Origin: UBA1447 sp964627535
GTDB lineage: Bacteria > Bacillota > Clostridia > Oscillospirales > Acutalibacteraceae
Assembly: GCA_964627535.1 (NCBI GenBank)
Contig: CAZVJW010000003.1
Coordinates: forward strand, 87,051 to 151,050
DNA: 64,000 nucleotides
Direction of reading: 5' to 3'
A model generated the notes under the pieces. The model searched no databases. It worked only from the letters and a program-made list of their open reading frames with translations, and was not told the DNA's origin. Below are positions 17,048 to 24,582 of this stretch, piece after piece. How positions within the stretch are numbered: the stretch's first letter is position 1; every line of letters begins with the position of its first letter. Both the position numbers and the translations under genes were made by a program.

Positions 17048-18640
17048 ATGCAAAACACGTCAAATTGTAAACCGTTTATAAAAATAACAGCTGTTATTAT
17101 CACGGCTTTATTTTTATTTTCCGGTTGCGGTTTTTTTTCGAAGGAAACCTCCTCAACGGTTTCCGAAGAAACGTCGCAGGAAATATGCACAATTGAAGAT
17201 TCTCTCTCCGGAATGTCGGAAAACGCGGAAATATCCGGTGACGAAAGCACGGCAGATACCGGTGACATTGCTGCAACAACCTCCGAAAGGGATTCCTCAA
17301 CCTTTTCCGCAAGCCAAGCGACAGCAATTATGCCGGCAAGTAAAACGACGGCCGTTGCAGCAAGCAAGACGACTGCCTTCCCGGCAACCGAAGCGGCAAC
17401 GGTTACGACGGCTAAACCGGTTACTGTTTCTTCGACAAAAGCATCAACTTCTCCGGCATCAACTGCTCCGGTGGGTTCTTATAACCCGGTTAATTACAGT
17501 GAAATCAAGGCAATATGGATTTCCTATTTGGAATTGGCCCAATCTTATTCGGGTGACCCTTCCTCGCCGCTTCTGAAAGGGCGTACGGCCGGGGATTTTC
17601 GCGCACAAATGCAAAAGGTTTATGAAAATTGCCTTTCGATCGGAATCAACACCGTCTTTATGCATGTCAGGCCATTCGGCGACGCGGTTTATACATCCTC
17701 GCTGTTCCCGGCGTCATATGTTGTAACAGGTACCGCGGGAGCCGCTTTGCCGTTTGACCCTTTGGCGATTATGATTGACGAAGCGCATAAAAAAGGCATT
17801 TCTTTTCATGCCTGGATAAATCCTTTCCGCGCACAGCCTGTCGCGGACGCAGCCGGTATCGCATCGCTTGCTCCCTGGTCGCAATTTGCGAAATGGTACA
17901 AAGATTCGTCCAAAAACGGGGATTGTCTGGTCGCTTCCAATGGAAGGTATTATTACAATCCATCAGCCGGTGAGGCACGGCAATTGATTATCAGCGGCGT
18001 AGAGGAGCTTATACGGGGTTACAATTTGGATGGTATTCATATTGACGATTATTTTTATCCTGAAAATATCGGTTCTGATTTTGATGGCACAGCGTATACA
18101 CGTTATAAGCAGGACGGCGGCACCCTTTCGCTCGCTGACTTCCGAAGGGACTGCAACAATCTAACGGTTAAGGGAATCTATCAAAAAATCAAAGGTCTTA
18201 AGAGCGGGGTAGTATTCTCCGTTAGCCCTTCCGGAAATATGGATTACAATTACAGCACTATGTATACTGATGTTGCGTTGTGGCTGAAAACGGAAGGATA
18301 CCTTGACGTTATTATTCCTCAAATTTATTACGGCTTTAATCATGTCAAGCTTCCGTATACGAAGTGCCTCGAATCCTGGAATGCGTTGATAAAAACCAAT
18401 TCCGTAAAGCTTGTAACCGGCCTTGCGGCATATAAAGTCGGAAGCGCCGACAAGTTTGCGGGCACCTCCGGAGTAACCGAATGGATTGATAACGGAGGGA
18501 ACATGCTGTGCGCGCAAATATCGGAAGCGAAAAAGCAGAACCGGTATGCCGGATATTCCTTTTATGATTACAAATCATTGTTTTTTCCGGAAGCAGGAAA
18601 AGCTGATATGATCCGGCAGGAGCTTTCAAAGCTTTCATAG
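17048..18640 (+). CDS. Lipoprotein family-10-like glycosyl hydrolase (GHL10/FenI type)
   Basis: 530 aa. A lipoprotein signal peptide with lipobox FSGC (Cys27) anchors it outside the membrane. A Ser/Thr/Ala-rich linker covers ~30-150. The catalytic domain (~157-480) starts IKAIWISYLELAQ and contains FMHVRPFGDAVY, FHAWINPFRA and LDGIHIDDYFYP, motifs typical of the glycosyl-hydrolase-like 10 (DUF187) family, whose members act on polysaccharides or peptidoglycan-like glycans. No separate binding domain seen. ATG at 17048 follows AAGGA. It ends the plus-strand group that starts at 11653. Confidence 0.85.
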   Translation: MQNTSNCKPFIKITAVIITALFLFSGCGFFSKETSSTVSEETSQEICTIEDSLSGMSENAEISGDESTADTGDIAATTSERDSSTFSASQATAIMPASKTTAVAASKTTAFPATEAATVTTAKPVTVSSTKASTSPASTAPVGSYNPVNYSEIKAIWISYLELAQSYSGDPSSPLLKGRTAGDFRAQMQKVYENCLSIGINTVFMHVRPFGDAVYTSSLFPASYVVTGTAGAALPFDPLAIMIDEAHKKGISFHAWINPFRAQPVADAAGIASLAPWSQFAKWYKDSSKNGDCLVASNGRYYYNPSAGEARQLIISGVEELIRGYNLDGIHIDDYFYPENIGSDFDGTAYTRYKQDGGTLSLADFRRDCNNLTVKGIYQKIKGLKSGVVFSVSPSGNMDYNYSTMYTDVALWLKTEGYLDVIIPQIYYGFNHVKLPYTKCLESWNALIKTNSVKLVTGLAAYKVGSADKFAGTSGVTEWIDNGGNMLCAQISEAKKQNRYAGYSFYDYKSLFFPEAGKADMIRQELSKLS

Positions 18641-18744
18641 GCATCATTTTCCGGAGAACAGAAATTGTTGATATGCTTATACAGGATACAGAGGGTTCCT
18701 CTCCGGACAAACGGACAGTTTCAAAACTACATTTGCCGGCTATA

Positions 18745-18780
18745 AATACTTGGTTTCATCTTTCAATGAAACCGGGTATT
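18745..18780 (+). terminator. Hairpin after the lipoprotein glycosidase gene
   Basis: GGTTTCAT pairs with ATGAAACC, extended by AATAC with GTATT around a two-base internal loop; A+T-rich tail follows. Termination is plausible but the T-tract is short. Confidence 0.5.
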
Positions 18781-18817
18781 ATTAATTCAGGGGGGAGAAT
18801 TGAGATAAAAATGAAAC

Positions 18818-18846
18818 TTGACTGCAATCCTTTTCTTTGTTAAAAT
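18818..18846 (+). promoter_or_regulatory. Promoter of the LarA-like gene
   Basis: TTGACT (18818-18823), 17 bases, TAAAAT (18841-18846), 46 bases before the TTG start at 18892. Confidence 0.7.
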
Positions 18847-18891
18847 GTAAAATGACGAAATTTGAAATAAAACCCGAAAGGGAGTCTTTCT

Positions 18892-20154
18892 TTGTTTATA
18901 TATGATGAAAATTCAAAAGGTATCAGCCGACCGGAACTTACAGATGCATTAAAGACCTCGCTCAAGGGGCTAAGCCTTAAAAAAGTATTGCTTCTTCCGC
19001 CGGATTACACCCGTATGTATTCCGGCGCGGGGATTATTACCGCGATATATTATGATTTGCTCAAAGACAGCTGCGAGGTTGACATCCTCCCGGCATTGGG
19101 CACTCATGAGGCGATGACACGCGAAGAATGTCTGGCGTTTTTCGGCGAAGGCGTTCCGTTTGAAAAAATCATTGTCCACAATTGGCGGAAAGATGTCATC
19201 AAAATCGGTGAGGTTCCCGCGGAATTTGTCAGTGATGTTTCCGAAGGGCTTGTCAACACTAAAATCGATGTGGAAGTCAACAAGCTTATATTTGACAAAA
19301 GCTACGATCTGATCATATCCATCGGGCAGGTTGTCCCCCATGAAGTGGTGGGCATGGCCAACTATTCGAAAAATATATTTGTCGGCTGCGGCGGCAGCAA
19401 TATGATTAACAGTTCGCACATGCTCGGTGCTTTTTATGGCATGGAGCGGGTGATGGGGAAAGATTTTTCGCCTGTCCGTCGTGTGTTTGATTACGCTCAG
19501 GAAAAGTTTTTGGCGGATGTACCGCTGATGTATGTGCTGACCGTCACCACCAACAAGGGCGACGAAACTTTTATCCATGGTTTATTTATCGGCAATCAAA
19601 GGGAACTTTTTGAGCAGGCTGTGAAACTGAGCCAGGAAAAAAACCTGACCTGTGTCGGCCCGCCGCTGAAAAAGGTAGTCGTTTACCTGGACGAGCGGGA
19701 GTTTAAAAGCACATGGCTCGGCAATAAGGCGATTTACAGAACCCGCATGGCGATGGCGCAGGGCGGAGAGTTGATTATACTTGCACCCGGCGTGCGCAAA
19801 TTCGGCGAGGACGACGCGAATGACGCGCTCATCCGCAAATACGGCTATGTCGGGCGTATCAAAGTGCTGGAACTCGTTAAAGAAAACAAGGATTTACAGG
19901 ATAATCTTTCCGTAGCGGCGCATCTGATTCACGGTTCGTCCGACGGGCGCTTTCATATTACCTACTGCACCGAAAAACTCAGTGAGCAGGAGGTAAGGGG
20001 AGCTTCGTTCAGCTACATGCCATACCGTAAAGCTAAAGAGCTTTACAACCCTGAAATTCTGAAAGACGGTTTTAACACCCTGCCGGACGGCGAAGAGATA
20101 TTTTACATCAGCAACCCCGCTCTCGGGTTATGGTCATGCGAGACGGTGGAGTAA
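18892..20154 (+). CDS. LarA-like protein (lactate racemase superfamily, DUF2088 N-terminal domain)
   Basis: 420 aa from TTG at 18892, with AGGGAG at the right distance. The N-terminal half has the LarA layout: VLLLPPDYTRMYSGAG (the D-x-T-R motif), DILPALGTHEAMT (the G-T-H motif) and VGCGGSNMINSSHMLG. Family members with the pincer-nickel cofactor are lactate or sugar-acid racemases/epimerases; others have no tested activity. The genes that follow (6-phosphogluconate dehydrogenase, KDG-type kinase) fit a sugar-acid substrate better than lactate, but that is inference. No larB/larC/larE cofactor genes are in the window. Cytoplasmic. Confidence 0.75.
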   Translation: MFIYDENSKGISRPELTDALKTSLKGLSLKKVLLLPPDYTRMYSGAGIITAIYYDLLKDSCEVDILPALGTHEAMTREECLAFFGEGVPFEKIIVHNWRKDVIKIGEVPAEFVSDVSEGLVNTKIDVEVNKLIFDKSYDLIISIGQVVPHEVVGMANYSKNIFVGCGGSNMINSSHMLGAFYGMERVMGKDFSPVRRVFDYAQEKFLADVPLMYVLTVTTNKGDETFIHGLFIGNQRELFEQAVKLSQEKNLTCVGPPLKKVVVYLDEREFKSTWLGNKAIYRTRMAMAQGGELIILAPGVRKFGEDDANDALIRKYGYVGRIKVLELVKENKDLQDNLSVAAHLIHGSSDGRFHITYCTEKLSEQEVRGASFSYMPYRKAKELYNPEILKDGFNTLPDGEEIFYISNPALGLWSCETVE

Positions 20155-20159
20155 ACTTT

Positions 20160-20240
20160 GCAGGTTGCCAGTGAAAAAAATGAAAAAGTGAAGTCGGTGC
20201 AAGCCCCTTAATGAAGCCGCCCTGCGGGCTTAATTGCAGG
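20160..20240 (+). promoter_or_regulatory. Cobalamin-riboswitch-like segment, probably degenerate
   Basis: CAGGTTGCC at 20160-20168, then after an A-rich spacer GAAGTCGGTGCAAGCCCC (~20191-20208) fits the B12-element core GAAnnnGGTGnAAnnCC. The next expected part, CCCGCnACTGT, is not recognisable; instead there is CCGCCCTGCGGGC. It sits between the LarA-like and PHP genes, neither of which has a known link to cobalamin. May be a decayed riboswitch or a chance match. Confidence 0.3.
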
Positions 20241-20279
20241 CGGGTCACCCGCACCCATTAAATCGAATGGAATGTGATT

Positions 20280-21140
20280 ATGAACGCAATCGAACCTGAA
20301 AAATTAATCGACCTGCATACGCATTCCACCATGTCCGACGGTGCGCTGAGCCCGGCGGAGGTGGTGCGCCACGCGAAAGCGGCAGGTTTAAGAGCGGTAG
20401 CGCTTTCTGACCATGACAGTATCGACGGTGTCCGTGAGGCGATGGAGGAAGGCGAAAAAATAGGCATGGAGGTTGTCCCTGCCGTCGAGCTTTCCGCGGT
20501 CAGCGATACAGAGCTGCACATCCTCGGTTATTATATAGATATTGAAAATCCCTTTTTTCTTTCACAAATCGAGCGGGCGCTGGTAGTCAGAAAGCAGAGA
20601 ACCAAGCAAACCTGCGATAATCTTGTTCAATTGGGCTTTGATGTAACCGTGGAGGAAGCGATGGCTATTGCACCTGCCGGCATTGTGGGCAGAGCGCATT
20701 TCGCGCGGCTGCTTGCCGACAAGGGTTACACAAGCTCGGTGAAAGAAGCGTTTGATAATTATCTGAGTTTCGGCAAACCGGCCTATTCCAACGCGCAGTG
20801 CCTTACTGCGGCTGAATGCGTTGAAATGATTAAAAAGGCAGGTGGAGTTTCCTTTGTCGCGCATCTGCACCTGACCAAAATGGAGGACACCTCTTTAAGA
20901 GCTTTTTTACAGGAGCTGATTGCCTGCGGGCTTAACGGTATTGAAGGCTATTACACGGAATATACCCCGGAGCAGCAGGAAAAATATCAGGCTTGGGCAA
21001 AGGAATTTTCGCTCGGGATAAGCGGCGGCACGGATTTCCACGGCGCTATGAAGCCGCATATACGCATCGGCACCGGGCTGGGAAACCTTAAAATTCCCTA
21101 CAGCGTGCTCGAAGGTATCAGAGCACAACTTAGTAAGTAA
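20280..21140 (+). CDS. PHP-domain phosphoesterase (YciV/RNase AM-like)
   Basis: 286 aa from ATG at 20280; GGA at 20269-20271 fits it better than the GTG at 20274. Motifs: DLHTHSTMSDG at the N-terminus (H-x-H metal site), LSDHDSIDG, VELSAV, VGRAHFARLL, VSFVAHL and SGGTDFHG, in the order known for PHP metallophosphoesterases such as 5'-3' exoribonuclease AM and 3',5'-nucleotide bisphosphate phosphatases. Cytoplasmic. Same-strand between the LarA-like and gnd genes (34 bases before gnd). Whether it acts on nucleotides or a phosphosugar cannot be told. Confidence 0.85.
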   Translation: MNAIEPEKLIDLHTHSTMSDGALSPAEVVRHAKAAGLRAVALSDHDSIDGVREAMEEGEKIGMEVVPAVELSAVSDTELHILGYYIDIENPFFLSQIERALVVRKQRTKQTCDNLVQLGFDVTVEEAMAIAPAGIVGRAHFARLLADKGYTSSVKEAFDNYLSFGKPAYSNAQCLTAAECVEMIKKAGGVSFVAHLHLTKMEDTSLRAFLQELIACGLNGIEGYYTEYTPEQQEKYQAWAKEFSLGISGGTDFHGAMKPHIRIGTGLGNLKIPYSVLEGIRAQLSK

Positions 21141-21174
21141 ATTTTGGCGCTTCGGCGCTTTGGAGGTTAAACAT

Positions 21175-22626
21175 ATGAAAAAATCAGACATCGGCCTCAT
21201 CGGCCTCGCAGTGATGGGTGAAAACCTTGTAATGAATATGGAAAGCAAGGGCTTTACCGTATCGGTCTATAACAGAACAGGGCAAAAGGTGACGGACTTT
21301 ATCGAAGGCAGAGCTAAAGGCAAAAACATCACAGGTACTTATTCATTACCGGAGCTAACAGGCAGCCTCGAAAAACCCCGCAAAGTGATGATGATGATTA
21401 AAGCGGGTGACGCGGTCGACGAGATGATCGAATCACTCCTTCCCCTTTTAGAAGAGGGCGATATCATCATCGACGGCGGCAATTCTCACTTCCCGGATAC
21501 ATCCCGCCGTACGCAGTATGTTGAAAGCAAAGGCTTGTTATATGTCGGCACAGGTGTTTCCGGCGGCGAAGAAGGCGCGCTCAAGGGTCCGAGCATGATG
21601 CCCGGCGGCTCCAACGCCGCATGGCCCTGGGTAAAACCCATTTTCCAGGCCATCTGCGCGAAGGTTGAAAACGGCACGCCCTGCTGCGACTGGGTAGGCG
21701 AAAACGGTGCCGGTCACTTTGTTAAAATGGTGCACAACGGCATTGAGTACGGCGATATGCAGCTTATCTGCGAAGCTTACCAGCTCATGAGAGATCTTTT
21801 AGGCATGACCGCAGACGAAATGCACGAAGTTTTCACCAAATGGAATGAAGAAGAGCTGGACAGCTATCTGATAGAAATCACAAGGGACATCCTCGCCTAT
21901 AAAGACACCGACGGCACGGCAATTGTTGACAAAATCCTGGACACCGCGGGACAAAAGGGCACCGGCAAATGGACAGGCATCGCCGCGCTGGACGAGGGAA
22001 TTCCGCTGACATTAATCGGTGAGGCCGTTTTCTCCCGCTGCCTGAGCGCTATCAAAGAGGAAAGGGTTGCCGCTTCCAAGGTGCTCGGCGGACCGGTTCC
22101 CCAGTTCGAAGGCGCTAAAGCGCAGTTCATTGAGGATATTAAAAACGCCCTTTACGCCGCGAAAGTAATATCCTACGCGCAGGGTTATTCGCTGATGCGC
22201 GCCGCGGCAAAAACATACGGCTGGAACCTGAATTACGGCGGCATTGCGCTCATGTGGCGCGGCGGCTGTATCATCCGCAACGTTTTCCTCGGCAAGATTA
22301 AGGAAGCTTTTGATAATAATCCCGCTATCACAAACCTGCTTCTCGACCCGTATTTCAAGGCGATTATGGACAGTGCTCAGCCCGGCTGGCGCAGGGTATG
22401 TGCCACTGCTTTGACAAACGGCATCCCCATCCCCGCCATGACTACCGCACTTTGCTATTATGACGGTTACCGCTGCGAAAAGCTTCCGGCGAACCTCCTT
22501 CAGGCGCAGCGCGACTATTTCGGCGCGCACACCTATGAGCGCACCGACGCCCCAAGAGGCAAGTTCTTCCACACCAACTGGACCGGCGAAGGCGGCAATA
22601 CCGCCGCGACGCAGTATGATGCGTAA
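21175..22626 (+). CDS. gnd: 6-phosphogluconate dehydrogenase, decarboxylating
   Basis: 483 aa from ATG at 21175 (GGAGG at 21161-21165). Converts 6-phosphogluconate to ribulose 5-phosphate and CO2 with reduction of NAD(P)+. The Rossmann motif GLIGLAVMGENL is followed by SVYNRT; the catalytic region has GTGVSGGEEGALKGPSMMPGG, then GAGHFVKMVHNGIEYGDMQ with the catalytic Lys and the family signature. The length and the C-terminal domain (ALCYYDGYRCEKLPANLLQAQRDYFGAHTYER in outline) match the long, dimeric type. Cytoplasmic, oxidative pentose phosphate pathway. An inverted-repeat hairpin element fills the gap to the next gene. Confidence 0.96.
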   Translation: MKKSDIGLIGLAVMGENLVMNMESKGFTVSVYNRTGQKVTDFIEGRAKGKNITGTYSLPELTGSLEKPRKVMMMIKAGDAVDEMIESLLPLLEEGDIIIDGGNSHFPDTSRRTQYVESKGLLYVGTGVSGGEEGALKGPSMMPGGSNAAWPWVKPIFQAICAKVENGTPCCDWVGENGAGHFVKMVHNGIEYGDMQLICEAYQLMRDLLGMTADEMHEVFTKWNEEELDSYLIEITRDILAYKDTDGTAIVDKILDTAGQKGTGKWTGIAALDEGIPLTLIGEAVFSRCLSAIKEERVAASKVLGGPVPQFEGAKAQFIEDIKNALYAAKVISYAQGYSLMRAAAKTYGWNLNYGGIALMWRGGCIIRNVFLGKIKEAFDNNPAITNLLLDPYFKAIMDSAQPGWRRVCATALTNGIPIPAMTTALCYYDGYRCEKLPANLLQAQRDYFGAHTYERTDAPRGKFFHTNWTGEGGNTAATQYDA

Positions 22627-22629
22627 TTT

Positions 22630-22765
22630 GGGGAAGTATGACTTCGTCATGAAAAGCAGTTGCAAAGTGTGTCTTCGTCACGGGAAGCAATGGGAGTTTA
22701 CCCGTACCCCAACTTCTTCTCAACCTCTTTTCGCGACACAGTCGCTCTTCTCCACATCTTCTCAA
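22630..22765. repeat. Hairpin-bearing inverted-repeat element, copy E1
   Basis: Purine-rich left arm with mini-hairpins ATGAC-TTC-GTCAT (22638-22650) and GTGTC-TTC-GTCAC (22669-22681, one mismatch), and pyrimidine-rich right arm with GCGAC-ACA-GTCGC (22733-22745). The right arm is nearly the reverse complement of the left arm of the element at 34866. Fills the gap from just after the gnd stop to 35 bases before the kinase start. Confidence 0.75.
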
Positions 22766-22799
22766 TGAAATTACGGATGATTTATAAGGAGTAATGAAC

Positions 22800-23876
22800 A
22801 TGAAAGAACTCAAAAAAGACTGCGCGTGGGCGCTGGTTGTCCCCACAAGCATGGGTATCCGGATAAGCCCGCCGGATGGGCAGCCCGTTGAAGCGAGCGA
22901 TAACTTTTTTATGCAGGCGACAAGCGCGGAAACGAATGTGGCAAGCATTTCGTCCTATCTCGGTTTACCCGTTAAGGTGCTGACCACCTTCGTGAAAGGC
23001 AGCCCGATTGCGCAGTTCATCAAGAGCAACCTCCGCGCGCGCGGCATGGCTTTTGAGGGCAAAGAGGTTCCGCAGGGCGGCCCGTGGGGCTACCGCCATC
23101 AGTTTAATATTGCTGACAGCGGCTTTGGCTCAAGAGGCCCGAGGGTTCACAATGACCGTGCGGGCGAAGTCGGCAGAACACTGAACATCGACGATTTCGA
23201 CCTGGACAGAATTTTCGGGCAGGAAGGTGTCGCGGTGCTGCACCTTTCCGGGCTTGTCGGCGCGCTGTCGCCGGAAACCGGTAAGTTCTGCCTGGAACTT
23301 GCCAAAGCGGCCAAAAAATACGGCACTGTCATCGCCTTTGACCTCAACTACCGTAAGACTTTCTGGGAAGGGCGCAAGCAGGAACTCCGGGAAATATTCA
23401 CCGAAATTGCTGATATCGCTGATATCCTCGTCGGCAATGAGGAGGACTTCCAGTTGAGCCTCGGCATCCAGGGCCCCGAAGCGGGCGGCAAAGGCATCGC
23501 CGCTAAAATCGACGGCTTTAAAGGTATGATTTCAGAGGTGAAAAAGACTTTCCCCAACGCTTCCGTATTTGCCACCACGCTGCGTGAAGTGGTCGACGTC
23601 AACACCCACCTTTGGGGCGCGATTATGCTTGAAGGTGATAACTGGTTTGTCGCGGAGCCGAGGGAAATACATATTCTTGACCGCATCGGCGGCGGAGACG
23701 GGTTTGTCGGCGGTCTTCTTTACGCCATCCTGAAAGGGTGGGAAAGCGAAAAGTGGGTTCAGTTCGGCTGGGCAACCGGTGCCTTGGCGACTACTTTTAT
23801 CACCGACTACGCGCAGCCTGCCGATGAAGATCAGGTTTGGAGCGTATGGGAAGGCAACGCGAGGGTGAAGAGGTAA
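22800..23876 (+). CDS. kdgK: PfkB-family sugar kinase, 2-keto-3-deoxygluconate kinase-like
   Basis: 358 aa from ATG at 22800 (AAGGAG 8 bases upstream; the ATG at 22794 is too close). PfkB fold: N-terminal substrate domain, FDLNYRKTFW (the FDxNxRxxLW motif typical of 2-keto-3-deoxygluconate kinases), VGNEEDF, and ILDRIGGGDGFVGG, where GGGDGF replaces the usual GAGDAF anion hole and catalytic Asp. Phosphorylates a sugar acid with ATP. With the HpaI-type aldolase at 62939 and LarA-like protein upstream, hexuronate or aldonate breakdown is plausible. Symbol is a best guess from the motif; another ketohexose-type substrate is possible. Confidence 0.75.
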   Translation: MKELKKDCAWALVVPTSMGIRISPPDGQPVEASDNFFMQATSAETNVASISSYLGLPVKVLTTFVKGSPIAQFIKSNLRARGMAFEGKEVPQGGPWGYRHQFNIADSGFGSRGPRVHNDRAGEVGRTLNIDDFDLDRIFGQEGVAVLHLSGLVGALSPETGKFCLELAKAAKKYGTVIAFDLNYRKTFWEGRKQELREIFTEIADIADILVGNEEDFQLSLGIQGPEAGGKGIAAKIDGFKGMISEVKKTFPNASVFATTLREVVDVNTHLWGAIMLEGDNWFVAEPREIHILDRIGGGDGFVGGLLYAILKGWESEKWVQFGWATGALATTFITDYAQPADEDQVWSVWEGNARVKR

Positions 23877-23942
23877 TAGAAGCCGTAACAGTTACGTGTC
23901 TCAGTTCGGCATACCATAAAAGAATTTGAAGGAGCTTTTGCA

Positions 23943-24344
23943 TTGTTAGAGGAATTAGGCGGCTTTTTAGGGAGCATTATTGTAGTTCTGTATGTTCTCA
24001 CAATACTGAATTATTTTGTTAAGTTCATTTTTAAGAATTACAGAAAACTGCTGAGCAAATATCCGATTGTACTCAAAGTTTATACCATCATGATGAAGCT
24101 GATTGTAAAAAATCATAAATTATTCGGATTGCTGACAATCCTGTTTATACTTTTACATTTCCTGCTTCAATTCAGCCAATACGGTATAAATATTGCCGGT
24201 ACTATAGCGGCAGGGGTTATGATTCTGCAAATTATGCATGGTATATACGGGAGCAAGGTGAAAAAAAGAAGCAAAACATGGCTGATTTCTCACAGAACCA
24301 TTGCAGCCGCTCTTCTGATAGCCATTATGATTCACACGGCGTAA
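23943..24344 (+). CDS. Small His-rich integral membrane protein, possibly cytochrome-b-like
   Basis: 133 aa from TTG at 23943 with AAGGAG at 23930-23934. Four hydrophobic segments. Histidines fall in or at the ends of helices: NHKLFG, LLHFLLQF, QIMHGIYG, ISHRTIAA and IMIHTA, a spacing like that of haem-b-binding four-helix proteins (cytochrome b561/ferric-reductase types). No N-terminal signal. No partner redox gene next to it, so function is open. It ends the group that starts at 18892 and is followed by a strong terminator. Confidence 0.6.
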   Translation: MLEELGGFLGSIIVVLYVLTILNYFVKFIFKNYRKLLSKYPIVLKVYTIMMKLIVKNHKLFGLLTILFILLHFLLQFSQYGINIAGTIAAGVMILQIMHGIYGSKVKKRSKTWLISHRTIAAALLIAIMIHTA

Positions 24345-24362
24345 CACTGTTGAAGAAAACAG

Positions 24363-24408
24363 AACATCCTCTCCGAAGCTAAAAGGCTGAAGAGAGGATG
24401 TTTTTTTT
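24363..24408 (+). terminator. Rho-independent terminator closing the 18.9-24.3 kb group
   Basis: AACATCCTCTC pairs perfectly with GAGAGGATGTT (11 bp), followed by an unbroken run of T to 24408. Confidence 0.9.
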
Positions 24409-24517
24409 GAAATCAATGTTTTGTACGTTTATCGGTAGAATATTGAGTCAATAATCTGGCAAAATATAATTGTAATAATAATCATAATAAATATATGCAG
24501 TATAGTATAAATAAACA

Positions 24518-24546
24518 TTGCTATAATAACTTAACAGTGATATAAT
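24518..24546 (+). promoter_or_regulatory. Promoter of the malto-oligosaccharide operon
   Basis: TTGCTA (24518-24523), 17 bases, TATAAT (24541-24546), upstream of malQ. The gap 24409-24577 is otherwise A+T-rich with nothing else recognised. Confidence 0.7.
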
Positions 24547-24582
24547 GAGTTGTAAATTAATAAGCCGTTTTTATACTTGAGG

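Noticed and set aside
18160..18720. Minus-strand frames opposite the lipoprotein glycosidase
   Set aside because: They mirror the GHL10 coding sequence and lack start signals.
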